NCBI RefSeq assembly: GCF_023684385.1
Contig: NZ_JAGSOJ010000005.1
Location: 1-64,000 of the forward strand
Source: Oceanirhabdus seepicola
Lineage (GTDB): Bacteria > Bacillota > Clostridia > Clostridiales > Clostridiaceae
DNA length: 64,000 nt
Reading direction: 5' to 3'
In this document: positions 7,885-16,817 of the stretch, piece by piece
Position numbering within the stretch: position 1 is the first letter of the stretch
Layout: each line of letters opens with the position of its first letter
Program-made: the position numbers and the translations under genes
The notes under the pieces: model-generated
Databases searched by the model: none
Seen by the model: only the letters and a program-made list of their open reading frames with translations
Told to the model about the DNA's origin: nothing

Positions 7885-8664
7885 CTACTCTTTATTCTTT
7901 TCGTAAATAATTTTTAACCCTTCAAGAGTCAAGAATGGATGTAATTCATCTATAACCTCAGAATCATTTGTTATTAATCTTGCTAAACCACCAGTAGCAA
8001 CAACATACGCTTCCTCATTATCATACTTCTTCATTTCTTCTTTCATTTTATTAACTATATATTCAACTTGACCAACGTACCCAAAATATATTCCTGATTG
8101 TATATTTGATACAGTATTTTTACATATAACCTTTTCTTGTTTCTCTATACGTATATCCGGTAACTTTGCAGTTTGCTCAAATAACGCTCTTGCAGATATC
8201 TTTATACCCGGACATATTGCGCCCCCAAGATAATCTCCACTTGCTGTTATAGCACAAAAGGTTGTAGCTGTTCCAAAATCAATTACAATCACAGGTTTCT
8301 TGTATAATTCATGTGCAGCAACTGCATTAACAATTCTATCTGCACCTAACTCTTTAGGATTATCATACTTTACATTTATACCAGTTTTTATCCCTGGTCC
8401 AACAATTAATGGTTTAACTTTAAAATATTTTCTGATAACATTTTCTAAAGTATGCATTAAATAAGGAACTACAGATGATATAATCACTCCCTCAACCTCT
8501 TCGGTACTAAGGTTATTATATGAAAAAAGCTGAAGAAGATGCACTCCATATTCATCTGAAGTTTTTTTAGTATCTGTAGATAATCTCCACTCAGCAATAT
8601 TTTTACCTTCTTTTAAAACCCCTATGACCATATTTGAATTCCCAACATCAATCAATAATACCAT
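7885..8664 (-). CDS. coaX: Type III pantothenate kinase CoaX
   Basis: CoaX phosphorylates pantothenate in the first step of coenzyme A synthesis. It is a dimeric ASKHA-fold enzyme not inhibited by CoA. The 259 residues show the phosphate-1 motif LIDVGNSN at the N-terminus, GPGIKTG, the pantothenate-binding ELGADRIVNAVAA and the phosphate-2 motif DFGTATTF. A GAGGCGGTG Shine-Dalgarno precedes the ATG. It is the first gene of a coaX-dusB unit. In Bacillus coaX also follows ftsH, and here an inserted decarboxylase operon and fhs separate the two. Confidence 0.95.
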   Translation of the reverse strand: MVLLIDVGNSNMVIGVLKEGKNIAEWRLSTDTKKTSDEYGVHLLQLFSYNNLSTEEVEGVIISSVVPYLMHTLENVIRKYFKVKPLIVGPGIKTGINVKYDNPKELGADRIVNAVAAHELYKKPVIVIDFGTATTFCAITASGDYLGGAICPGIKISARALFEQTAKLPDIRIEKQEKVICKNTVSNIQSGIYFGYVGQVEYIVNKMKEEMKKYDNEEAYVVATGGLARLITNDSEVIDELHPFLTLEGLKIIYEKNKE

Positions 8665-8684
8665 AACCTACACCGCCTCGTATA

Positions 8685-8715
8685 AATATATAAAAAGCAG
8701 CTTAAAAGCTGCTTT
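8685..8715 (-). terminator. Terminator of the decarboxylase operon
   Basis: On the minus strand AAAGCAGCTT and AAGCTGCTTT (8715-8694) form a 10-bp hairpin followed by TTATATATTT. It lies after the last decarboxylase gene and ahead of coaX. Confidence 0.75.
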
Positions 8716-8799
8716 AATTTCTTATTACCACTATATTATTTTAACAAGTTTACTATAATTGTCAAGCAGTGTACGAGACATCTTAACAATATATTTTAA

Positions 8800-9966
8800 T
8801 TATCCAAATAACGCTAGTAAAATACCAGCTGCAACAGCCGAACCTATTACCCCTGAAACATTAGGTCCCATAGCATTCATAAGCAAGAAATTACCTGGAT
8901 CATCCTCTTGTCCAACCTTTTGTGCAACCCTAGCAGCCATCGGTACAGCCGATACTCCAGCAGCCCCAATAAGAGGATTTATCTTTCCTTTTGTCAATTT
9001 ACACATTAGCTTTCCAATTAATACTCCTGAAATAGTACTTATTGTGAAGGCTAATAATCCTAATATAACTATACCAATAGTCTTAGGATTCAAAAACACA
9101 CCTGCTTCTGCTTTTGTACCTACACAAATCCCTAAGAAAATTGTTACTATATTAATAAGTGCATTTTGTGCTGTATCAGCAAGTCTTCCAACAACACCAC
9201 ATTCCCTAAAGAGATTCCCTAGCATAAGCATTCCGAGTAATGCTGCAACATCAGGAAGAAGTAAAACCACTATAACTGTTACCGCTATAGGAAATATAAT
9301 TTTTTCTTTTTGAGTAACTTTTCTTAAACTACCCATTCTTATTGTTCTCTCTTTTTTTGTTGTAAGAGCTCTCATTATAGGCGGTTGAATCATAGGTATT
9401 AACGCCATATATGAGTATGCTGCAACAGCAATTGGTCCTAGAAGATGTGGAGCTAATTTATTAGTCAAGAAAATAGCTGTAGGACCATCCGCCCCTCCTA
9501 TTATCCCAATAGCAGCTGCCTCTTTAGCTGTAAATGAGAACTTTAATACATCTAACCATTCAGGAAGCATATCAGTAAGAGGTCCTAATGCAAGAGCTCC
9601 TAAGAAGGCAAAGAACACACCAAACTGAGCAGCCGCTCCCAATAATACACTTGAAGGATTTGCTAGTAACGGACCAAAGTCAGTCATAACTCCTATACCC
9701 AAAAAGATCAACGGAGGATATATTCCTTTTTTCACTCCTAATCCTAAATAATATAGTAATCCACCTTCCTCAACAATTCCTGTACCAGGTATATTTACTA
9801 GAATCATACCAAATGCTATAGGTATAAGCAACATTGGTTCGAATCCCTTTTTAATAGCTAAATATATTAATATAAATGCAACACAAATCATTAAAACTGA
9901 ACCAATACTCAGTTGAACAAATCCCGATTTTTCAATAATTTTATTTATTATTTCTAAAATATTCAT
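8800..9966 (-). CDS. Na+-translocating decarboxylase beta subunit (OadB/MmdB/GcdB family)
   Basis: This multi-span membrane subunit decarboxylates carboxybiotin and couples the reaction to Na+ export. The 388 residues are highly hydrophobic with about nine to eleven membrane segments. The conserved functional motifs are present: GGADGPTAIFLTNKLAP holds the Na+-site aspartate, and NAMGPNVSGVIGSAVAAG lies near the C-terminus. It is the last gene of the operon: carboxyltransferase, small membrane subunit, biotin protein, beta. The substrate (methylmalonyl-CoA, glutaconyl-CoA or oxaloacetate) cannot be read from this subunit. Confidence 0.93.
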   Translation of the reverse strand: MNILEIINKIIEKSGFVQLSIGSVLMICVAFILIYLAIKKGFEPMLLIPIAFGMILVNIPGTGIVEEGGLLYYLGLGVKKGIYPPLIFLGIGVMTDFGPLLANPSSVLLGAAAQFGVFFAFLGALALGPLTDMLPEWLDVLKFSFTAKEAAAIGIIGGADGPTAIFLTNKLAPHLLGPIAVAAYSYMALIPMIQPPIMRALTTKKERTIRMGSLRKVTQKEKIIFPIAVTVIVVLLLPDVAALLGMLMLGNLFRECGVVGRLADTAQNALINIVTIFLGICVGTKAEAGVFLNPKTIGIVILGLLAFTISTISGVLIGKLMCKLTKGKINPLIGAAGVSAVPMAARVAQKVGQEDDPGNFLLMNAMGPNVSGVIGSAVAAGILLALFG

Positions 9967-9983
9967 TATTTCACCCTCTTTCG

Positions 9984-10364
9984 TTATTCAATAACGGCTA
10001 ATGCATCTCCAGTGTTAACTTGAGAGCTTGGTGAAGTTATCATTTGAACAACTTTTCCATCTTTTTGTGCTTTTATTTCATTTTCCATCTTCATTGCCTC
10101 AAGAATGAATAACACATCTCCTTCTTTAAAACTATCTCCTTCTTTAACATTTACCTTTAAGATAGTTCCTGGCATAGGAGCCTCTATTTTTTCCCCTGCT
10201 TTTGCTGCAGCCTTTGGCGCTGCTTTTGGAGTAGATATAGTTTTTGCTGAAACCTGCTTTTCAACAGGAGCTGCTACTTGAGTACTTGTTGGAAATTCCC
10301 CTTTAACTTCATCAACTTCAACCTCATATCTATTACCATTAACAGTTACAACATACTTTTTCAT
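9984..10364 (-). CDS. Biotin carboxyl carrier subunit of the decarboxylase
   Basis: This small protein (126 residues) carries the biotin that shuttles CO2 from the carboxyltransferase to the membrane beta subunit. The N-terminal start MKKYVVTVNGNRYEVEVDEV is followed by a flexible Ala/Pro/Lys-rich linker (about residues 40-60). A C-terminal biotinyl domain has EAMKMENE, with the biotinylated lysine in MKM. GAGGAGG precedes the ATG. It corresponds to MmdC/GcdC-type subunits. It lies 17 nt from the beta-subunit gene. Confidence 0.95.
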   Translation of the reverse strand: MKKYVVTVNGNRYEVEVDEVKGEFPTSTQVAAPVEKQVSAKTISTPKAAPKAAAKAGEKIEAPMPGTILKVNVKEGDSFKEGDVLFILEAMKMENEIKAQKDGKVVQMITSPSSQVNTGDALAVIE

Positions 10365-10392
10365 TTTGAATCCTCCTCATATTAATCCTTAT

Positions 10393-10707
10393 CTAGTTTC
10401 TCCAATTAGAAGATCTATCTAATCTTTTAATACTTCTGATCATTAGCTTTTCTGTGGGAACATCTAAACTTGCACTTAATGCTGCCATTATAGCCGCCAC
10501 TACCTCGCAGTCATCGCCCTCTTGTTCTTCCACAGCAGTCTCATCTATATATTCCTCAATCTTTTCCTCAACTACAACCTTCTTCTTTTCTTTAAAAACC
10601 ATGCTCATTAGATTAATAAAACACATAAGAATAAGTAATACTCCGAAAACAATCGCCATAGAAGATATTGAGAATAAAATCTCACTAATCCAATTTATAC
10701 TACTCAT
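10393..10707 (-). CDS. OadG-family small membrane subunit
   Basis: This is a 104-residue protein with one N-terminal membrane segment (about residues 12-32), then a charged, acidic linker with many Glu residues, and a C-terminal stretch ending RSIKRLDRSSNWRN. Architecture and operon position match the gamma/delta subunits (OadG, MmdD) that hold the soluble carboxyltransferase and the membrane beta subunit together. A GGGAGG Shine-Dalgarno precedes the ATG. Sequence is weakly conserved in this family, so the call leans on context. Confidence 0.85.
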   Translation of the reverse strand: MSSINWISEILFSISSMAIVFGVLLILMCFINLMSMVFKEKKKVVVEEKIEEYIDETAVEEQEGDDCEVVAAIMAALSASLDVPTEKLMIRSIKRLDRSSNWRN

Positions 10708-10719
10708 TATGTTTCCTCC

Positions 10720-12201
10720 CTATATTAGATGACTACCATGCTTCTTAGGGTATTTTAACACCATCTTAGTTTGTAACATATCCAAGACAGCAAACAATCT
10801 AGCTTTTGTTTCCCCTGGTACAATAACATCATCCACAAACCCTGCATATGCAGCTTTATATGGATCAAGGTATTCATTCAATTTATCATTGATTATCTTT
10901 TCTTCTTCTTTCCTAGGCATTTCACTATTTGTTATAACATCTGCGAAATCTCTCTTGATAGTCTCTATAGGATTCCCTGCTGAAATCCTAGCGCTTGGCC
11001 ATGCATAAACAAAATCATAAGCAAATTCTTTGCTTGCAAAAGCTAGATAAGAAGCACCTATAGCATCACCTACTATTAACGATACCTTACCAACATCACT
11101 CATACCTATTGCTGACATGAGCTTACTTCCCATAAGGGATAACCCTTGTTTTTCTTCAGATAGGTTCACAACAAACCCTTTACTATTAACAATATTAACC
11201 ATCGGGATACTGAAATTATCGCAAATTTTTACGAATCTACTTATTTTCTCACATGTGTTGATGTTAATATTCTCATCTTCATTACCTTTAATCCCTATTA
11301 ATCCAATAGTAAGACCATTAATTTTACTTAATGCAGTAATAGTATTACTCTCAAAGTTCTTATTTATTTCTATTAATGAATCATTATCAACAATATGATT
11401 CATTATGTCTTCTACTTTTATTTCCCCACCATTTACCATATCGTTCAATGAAGGATTTATATCATTTAAATCATAACACTCATCATCTTGTGGTACTATA
11501 CCCTTATTGTTTGATGGCATATATGTAACTAATTTTCTCACTTTTTCACTCAATTCAGTTTCATTAGTAACTCTTATTTGTGCTGTTCCACTGTTTAAAC
11601 ACATATCAACTGAAGATAATTCCTCTTTTGTAATATATCTTCCTTCTCTTTCTGTCATCTTCTTCTCAGAATTTAATGACATATCAGCGTTTTCTTCTAC
11701 AACAAAAACAAAGTCACTCATACCTGCACTCAATGAATCTAATCCTTTTACAGGACCAGCAATCACAGCTATATGAGGTATTACTCCTGACAATTTAGCG
11801 TTTCTTTTTAAAATCTTTCCGTAAGTTTCAATAACATCTAATCCCTCAGAAATATTAGCTCCAATAGAATCATACATCTGTATTAATGGTGCTCCCATTT
11901 CAACAGCCATATCCATAATTCTACAAATTTTCTCTCCATTTCTTTTGTTTATTGCTCCACCGTTAACAGTATAATCATGGCTACAAATGAATGCTAATCT
12001 TCCGTTTATAGTTCCATGTCCTGCAATGATTCCACCACCATTTTTTTCGTACATGGCACCTATTTCTATAAAGCTACCTTCATCCAGAATGCTTAGAATT
12101 CTCTCTTTTGCAGTTCCTTTATTCAAGTTATGCTGCAAATTCACTTTTCTGTCATCCAATGCTTTGGCCTTAATTTCTGCTAAATTATCTACTTTGTCCA
12201 T
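10720..12201 (-). CDS. Divergent carboxyltransferase (alpha) subunit of a biotin-dependent decarboxylase
   Basis: The acyl-CoA carboxyltransferase fold would move CO2 from a CoA ester to biotin as the first step of the Na+-pumping decarboxylase. The protein has 493 residues from the ATG after GGAGGAAAAACA. The N-terminal half has GTAKERILSILDEGSF, VNGGAINKRNGEKICRIMDMA and SGVIPHIAVIAGP, as in MmdA/PccB. Two glycine-rich oxyanion motifs are altered, however. The usual NDSGGARIQEG is replaced by YDSIGANISEG, and the usual CAGGAVYSPALTD by VKGLDSLSAGMSD. The C-terminal half keeps SKLMSAIGMSDVGKVSLIVGDAIGASY. Substrate is uncertain; methylmalonyl-CoA is a guess from the operon. First gene of a four-gene operon. 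Confidence 0.85.
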   Translation of the reverse strand: MDKVDNLAEIKAKALDDRKVNLQHNLNKGTAKERILSILDEGSFIEIGAMYEKNGGGIIAGHGTINGRLAFICSHDYTVNGGAINKRNGEKICRIMDMAVEMGAPLIQMYDSIGANISEGLDVIETYGKILKRNAKLSGVIPHIAVIAGPVKGLDSLSAGMSDFVFVVEENADMSLNSEKKMTEREGRYITKEELSSVDMCLNSGTAQIRVTNETELSEKVRKLVTYMPSNNKGIVPQDDECYDLNDINPSLNDMVNGGEIKVEDIMNHIVDNDSLIEINKNFESNTITALSKINGLTIGLIGIKGNEDENININTCEKISRFVKICDNFSIPMVNIVNSKGFVVNLSEEKQGLSLMGSKLMSAIGMSDVGKVSLIVGDAIGASYLAFASKEFAYDFVYAWPSARISAGNPIETIKRDFADVITNSEMPRKEEEKIINDKLNEYLDPYKAAYAGFVDDVIVPGETKARLFAVLDMLQTKMVLKYPKKHGSHLI

Positions 12202-12385
12202 TGTTTTTCCTCCTAACACACAAAAGTAAAATATCATCCATGGTTATGATAACATAAAAACGTCAATTTGTATACGAAATATGCAAGAATAAATTCACTA
12301 TTATTTTTTTTTAAAAGAAAGTCCATCATTTGTCAAAATTATCTCTCTCACACTTTTAATTTCCCCCTTAAACCCCTGTAATACA

Positions 12386-12421
12386 GCCAAAAGAGCTTTG
12401 AATACTCAAAGCTCTTTTGGC
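12386..12421. terminator. Strong hairpin between fhs and the decarboxylase operon
   Basis: AGCCAAAAGAGCTTTG and its perfect complement (16-bp arms) enclose a short loop. The U-run on the minus strand is poor and a short A-run follows on the plus strand. It is probably the fhs transcript end. The remaining gap (12202-12385) is AT-rich, with TTGACG on the minus strand at 12261-12266 but no matching -10 that I can support. Confidence 0.5.
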
Positions 12422-12430
12422 TGAAAAATT

Positions 12431-12547
12431 CACAATATATTGTTTTTTACTCTGTTTTCTATCTTCAGAGTTTCAGGCGTTAAAAAAGCCCAAGGTCAAG
12501 GAATAAAATACACTAGCATACTGACTAGTTATTTATTCGAATGTGCC
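12431..12547. repeat. Mosaic of family 2 and family 1 repeat halves
   Basis: Positions 12431-12503 match the tail plus right arm of the repeat at 2577-2759, including ACAATATATTGT, ACTCTGTTTTCT and AAAAAAGCCCAAGGTCAAGG. Directly joined at about 12504-12547 is the right end of family 1 (ACTAGCATACTGACTAG then TTATTTATTCGAATGTGCC). The join abuts the fhs stop codon. It looks like a recombination or nested-insertion remnant. Confidence 0.6.
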
Positions 12548-12551
12548 TTAT

Positions 12552-14216
12552 TTAAAATAAGCCCTCTATAACTCCATCATCTGATATATCCATCTTGTTC
12601 GCCGCAGGAACTTTAGGTAACCCAGGCATCGTCATAATATCTCCTGTTAAAACAACTGCAAATCCAGCTCCGTTTGATATCTTAACTTCCTTAACAGTTA
12701 TATTGAATCCACTAGGCCTACCTAATAATTTATCATTATCAGATAAAGATTTTTGTGTCTTTGCCATACAAACTGGCACTTTATCCAACCCAAACTTTTC
12801 AATACTCTTAATATTATTTAATGCTTTTCTAGTAAACTCAACTCCGTCAGCTCCATAGATCTCTTTAGCAATAACTTCAACCTTATCTTTTAATGAGATA
12901 TTTTCATTATAAAGAACTTTAAAATCACTCTCTTTGTTATCAATTATATTAAGAACTTTCTCAGCTAACTGTACTCCACCTTCTCCACCATTTGCCCAAA
13001 CTTCTGTTAAAGCAACCTCAACACCATGCTCATTACAAAACTCTTCGATGAATGATAATTCCTCTTCTGCATCACTAACAAATCTATTTATAGCAACCAC
13101 AGGTTTCACACCGAACTTCTTAACATTTTCTATATGCTTTTCTAAATTCTTTATACCTTTCTTTAAAGCTTCCACATCAGGTGTTCCAAGATCATCCTTT
13201 TTCACTCCACCATGGTGTTTTAAAGCTCTTACAGTTGCAACAATAACAACTGCTTCTGGTTTTAAGTTACCATATCTACATTTGATATTAAAGAATTTCT
13301 CTGCTCCCAAATCTGCTCCAAATCCAGCTTCAGTTACTACGTAATCACTGAGCTTTAGCCCAAGCTTTGTTGCAATCAAACTATTACACCCATGAGCTAT
13401 ATTTGCAAATGGTCCTCCATGTATAATTGCTGGTGTATTCTCTAATGTCTGAACAAGATTTGGTTTTATAGCATCTTTCATCAATAAAGCCATAGCACCT
13501 TCAACTTCAATATCCTTACAATATACAGGCTGACCATCAAGATTATAAGCTACAAGTATATCTCCCATTCTCTTCTTTAAGTCCATTAAATCACTTGAAA
13601 GACATAAAACAGCCATTACTTCCGATGCAACAGTTATCATAAATCCATCTTCTCTTAAGAACCCATTAGGTTTTCCACCCATTCCAACAACTAAACTTCT
13701 AAGTGCTCTATCATTCATATCTATAACTCTTTTAAACACAATTCTTCTACTATCAATTCTCAGCTTATTTCCTTGATGTATATGATTATCTATAGCAGCT
13801 GATAGCAAATTGTTTGCTGCTGTTATTGCATGCATATCTCCTGTAAAATGAAGATTAATGTCTTCCATAGGAACAACCTGTGCATATCCACCACCAGCAG
13901 CTCCACCTTTGATACCAAATACCGGTCCAAGTGATGGTTCCCTTAAAACCGCTATTGCATTTTTATCTAGCTTATTAAGTGCTTGACTCAATCCTATAGT
14001 AACTGTAGATTTACCTTCTCCCGCAGGGGTAGGATTTATTGCTGTTACAAGAATAAGTTTACCATTCTCTTTATCACTGTTCAGCTTATCCAGCGATATT
14101 TTACATTTATATTTTCCATAAAGATCAATATCATCTTCATTCAAGCCTAACCTTGATGCTACATCAACAATCTTATCCATTTGTGCTTCTTGTGCAATTT
14201 GAATATCCGTTTTCAT
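12552..14216 (-). CDS. fhs: Formate--tetrahydrofolate ligase
   Basis: This enzyme makes 10-formyl-THF from formate, THF and ATP for one-carbon metabolism and, in some clostridia, the Wood-Ljungdahl or purine-fermentation routes. The 554 residues match the family length. The P-loop-like ATP site NPTPAGEGKSTVTIGL lies near residue 70, and LREPSLGPVFGIKGGAAGGGYAQV and the C-terminal DIMTMPGLPKVPAA are characteristic. The ATG after TTGGGGGTATTTATT is chosen; an upstream TTG overlaps that Shine-Dalgarno. It follows the thioesterase gene by 18 nt. The G-rich Shine-Dalgarno could pair with the C-rich small RNA at 2326. Confidence 0.96.
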   Translation of the reverse strand: MKTDIQIAQEAQMDKIVDVASRLGLNEDDIDLYGKYKCKISLDKLNSDKENGKLILVTAINPTPAGEGKSTVTIGLSQALNKLDKNAIAVLREPSLGPVFGIKGGAAGGGYAQVVPMEDINLHFTGDMHAITAANNLLSAAIDNHIHQGNKLRIDSRRIVFKRVIDMNDRALRSLVVGMGGKPNGFLREDGFMITVASEVMAVLCLSSDLMDLKKRMGDILVAYNLDGQPVYCKDIEVEGAMALLMKDAIKPNLVQTLENTPAIIHGGPFANIAHGCNSLIATKLGLKLSDYVVTEAGFGADLGAEKFFNIKCRYGNLKPEAVVIVATVRALKHHGGVKKDDLGTPDVEALKKGIKNLEKHIENVKKFGVKPVVAINRFVSDAEEELSFIEEFCNEHGVEVALTEVWANGGEGGVQLAEKVLNIIDNKESDFKVLYNENISLKDKVEVIAKEIYGADGVEFTRKALNNIKSIEKFGLDKVPVCMAKTQKSLSDNDKLLGRPSGFNITVKEVKISNGAGFAVVLTGDIMTMPGLPKVPAANKMDISDDGVIEGLF

Positions 14217-14234
14217 AATAAATACCCCCAAATT

Positions 14235-14618
14235 TTACTTTAATTTTGACATGAACTTCTCAACGTTAATTATGTACCTTGTATGACATCCTTCCCCGAT
14301 TTTTCCTACTTCATCCCATGCTATTACTTTAAATTCAATTTTCTTACCATCAACCTTCTCCACAGTAGCTTCACACTTAACTTTCATACCTATAGGTGTA
14401 GCTTTAATGTGATTAGTACTAATAGCAATTCCAACAGTAGTAAAATCTTCTTGAAGGTACTCATCCACAACTGACTTAGCTGTGTTTTCCATTAATGCAA
14501 TCATGGCAGGTGTGGCAAAAACATCTACTGCACCGGAACCGTAACTTCTTGCAGTATCCTCCTTACCAACCGTAATTTCTAGAGTGGTTTTCATCCCATT
14601 TGAAATGTTAAATTCCAT
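14235..14618 (-). CDS. Hot-dog fold thioesterase, FlK-like
   Basis: This small (127 residues) cytoplasmic protein is related to the fluoroacetyl-CoA thioesterase FlK family. A plausible FlK-type triad is visible: Thr in VFATPAMIALMEN, Glu in the same segment, and His in STNHIKATPIGMKV. In most bacteria members of this family probably hydrolyse unidentified acyl-CoAs, not fluoroacetyl-CoA. The start is the ATG of MEFNISN, 8 nt after GAGGG. It lies directly upstream of fhs and may be co-transcribed with it. Its substrate is not known. Confidence 0.8.
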   Translation of the reverse strand: MEFNISNGMKTTLEITVGKEDTARSYGSGAVDVFATPAMIALMENTAKSVVDEYLQEDFTTVGIAISTNHIKATPIGMKVKCEATVEKVDGKKIEFKVIAWDEVGKIGEGCHTRYIINVEKFMSKLK

Positions 14619-14680
14619 AAAATACACCCTCTTTCCTCTATATATTTTATCTTGATTATATCATAAATGTTTAGGCATGT

Positions 14681-14713
14681 GAAAAAAATAAAGCTCACCA
14701 AAAGGTGACCTTT
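14681..14713 (-). terminator. Terminator of ftsH
   Basis: On the minus strand AAAGGTCACC and GGTGAGCTTT (14713-14690) pair around TTTT and are followed by ATTTTTTTC. The hairpin begins 4 nt after the ftsH stop codon. Confidence 0.8.
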
Positions 14714-14716
14714 ATT

Positions 14717-16708
14717 TTAGAAATTCACTTCTCCATCATTATTACCTTCATCCGAATCATCATCATTCACATTACTTAATATTTCATTTTCATCTGAACT
14801 AGATTCTTTTATATCTTCAATATCTTTATCATCATAATCACCGAAAATTCCTGAATCCTCAAATGCAATCTCATCAATAGACTCACCTTCCATCAATGCT
14901 AGGAATTGTTTTCTATTAACCTTTTCTTTTTCTAAAAGAGCTTTTGCAACAGCATGAAGTTTATCAATATTTTCAGCAAGCATTTTCTCCGCTTCAACTT
15001 GAGCATCTTTACACAATTCAATAACTTCTGCATCAAGTTTAGCAGCTATTTCCTCACTGTAGTTCTTCTCATGTCCAAGATCTCTACCAAGGAATACCTC
15101 TCCTTGACCACTTCCAAATGAAATAGGACCAATCGCTTCACTCATACCATACTTCATTACAATACTTCTTGCCAAAGAACTCATTCTATCAATATCATTC
15201 TTTGCACCAGTGCTAATATCGCCTAAAATAAGTTTTTCTGCAACTCTACCCGCAATAAGTGATTTCATATCTCCAAGCATCTTCTTCTTTGAATAATAAG
15301 AAGTATCATTCTCCGGAAGATACATTGTATATCCCCCAGCCATTCCTCTTGGAATTATGCTTATCTCATGAACTGGATCACTACCTGGTATCAAGTGTCT
15401 AACAACCGCATGACCAGCCTCATGATATGCTGTAAGATTCTTTTCATCTTCTGTTATAACTTTACTCTTCTTTTCTGGCCCCGCCGTAACCCTTCTAGCT
15501 GCTTCTTCCATGTTATTCATCACAACAAATGGTTTCTTTTCTCTAACAGCTAAAAGCGCAGCTTCATTCATAAGGTTCTCTAAATCTGCTCCTGTAAACC
15601 CCGGAGTACTCTTAGCAATAACCTTAAGATCTATATCACTACCAAGTTTCTTATTTTTAGAATGCACTTTAAGAATCTCTTCTCTTCCCTTAACATCCGG
15701 GTAATTAACTAGTATTTGTCTATCAAATCTACCCGGTCTCAATAAGGCTTTATCAAGAATGTCAGCTCTATTTGTAGCTGCAATAATAATTATGTTCTCA
15801 TGAGCTGAAAATCCATCCATTTCAACAAGCAATTGATTAAGTGTTTGTTCTCTCTCATCATGTCCGCCCCCTAGTCCAGCACCTCTTTGCCTTCCTACAG
15901 CATCTATCTCGTCTATAAATATAATACATGGTGAATTTTTCTTTGCTTGATCAAATAAATCTCTTACTCTTGAAGCACCTACACCCACAAACATCTCAAC
16001 GAAATCCGAACCAGATATAGTAAAGAACGGCACACCCGCTTCACCGGCAACAGCTTTAGCTAATAATGTTTTACCTGTTCCTGGTGGTCCAACGAGAAGA
16101 ACACCTTTTGGTATTCTAGCTCCCATCTCTTCATATGATTTAGGATTTTTGAGGAAGTCAACAATCTCTGCCATCTCTTGTTTTTCCTCATCAGCACCAG
16201 CCACATCTTTAAATGAAACCTTCTTTTTATCAGGAGTAGCCATTCTAGCTTTACTTTTACCGAAGTTCATTACTCCTCTATTTCCACCACCCTGTGATTG
16301 TTGCATTATCATAAACCAAATTCCGATAAATAGTACAATCAATATTATGTATGGAATCAAAGTAAATAGCGCTGAATATTTCGGTGGTTCTTCATAAGAA
16401 ATCTGAATCTTACCCGTATCATCCACACCTTTGTAATAATCATCCATAAGTAATGTGAATAAATGCGCATCAATTACTGTTGTAAAACTAACATCTTTTC
16501 CGTCTTTTTTCATTGACCCTTCAATAATATCAACGGATTCATTTCTCTTTACTTTTATCTTTTCAACTTGTTGTGCTTTCCAATACTTAACAAATATATC
16601 TGACGGTATTGGCTCCGATTGAACATCTTGCCTAATAAAAAGTAGCGTTCCTACTAATATTATCACAAGCATCATTATCCAAACCGATGCACCGGAAAAT
16701 TTCTTCAA
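14717..16708 (-). CDS. ftsH: ATP-dependent zinc metalloprotease FtsH
   Basis: FtsH is a membrane-anchored hexameric AAA+ protease that degrades misfolded membrane proteins and regulators. The 663 residues include an N-terminal membrane segment (about 9-25), an extracytoplasmic part and a second membrane segment (about 110-132). The AAA module follows with Walker A GPPGTGKT (near residue 205), Walker B FIDEIDAVGRQRG and the SRH ATNRADILDKALLRPGRFDR. The zinc site is HEAGH (near residue 430) with the third ligand further on in the protease domain. The C-terminal tail is very acidic and low-complexity. It follows hpt and tilS as in Bacillus. Confidence 0.97.
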   Translation of the reverse strand: MKKFSGASVWIMMLVIILVGTLLFIRQDVQSEPIPSDIFVKYWKAQQVEKIKVKRNESVDIIEGSMKKDGKDVSFTTVIDAHLFTLLMDDYYKGVDDTGKIQISYEEPPKYSALFTLIPYIILIVLFIGIWFMIMQQSQGGGNRGVMNFGKSKARMATPDKKKVSFKDVAGADEEKQEMAEIVDFLKNPKSYEEMGARIPKGVLLVGPPGTGKTLLAKAVAGEAGVPFFTISGSDFVEMFVGVGASRVRDLFDQAKKNSPCIIFIDEIDAVGRQRGAGLGGGHDEREQTLNQLLVEMDGFSAHENIIIIAATNRADILDKALLRPGRFDRQILVNYPDVKGREEILKVHSKNKKLGSDIDLKVIAKSTPGFTGADLENLMNEAALLAVREKKPFVVMNNMEEAARRVTAGPEKKSKVITEDEKNLTAYHEAGHAVVRHLIPGSDPVHEISIIPRGMAGGYTMYLPENDTSYYSKKKMLGDMKSLIAGRVAEKLILGDISTGAKNDIDRMSSLARSIVMKYGMSEAIGPISFGSGQGEVFLGRDLGHEKNYSEEIAAKLDAEVIELCKDAQVEAEKMLAENIDKLHAVAKALLEKEKVNRKQFLALMEGESIDEIAFEDSGIFGDYDDKDIEDIKESSSDENEILSNVNDDDSDEGNNDGEVNF

Positions 16709-16817
16709 TCTGAATCCCCCTCTCTTGATAGTTACTATAAAATTTTATCACAGTAAAAAATTCATTACAACGTATTAAATTTGAATTATCTATTAATAAT
16801 TATATAATTATTATAGA

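Noticed and set aside
12552..14231. Longer fhs start five codons upstream (TTG)
   Set aside because: That codon lies in the GGGGG ribosome site of the ATG at 14216, which is well spaced.
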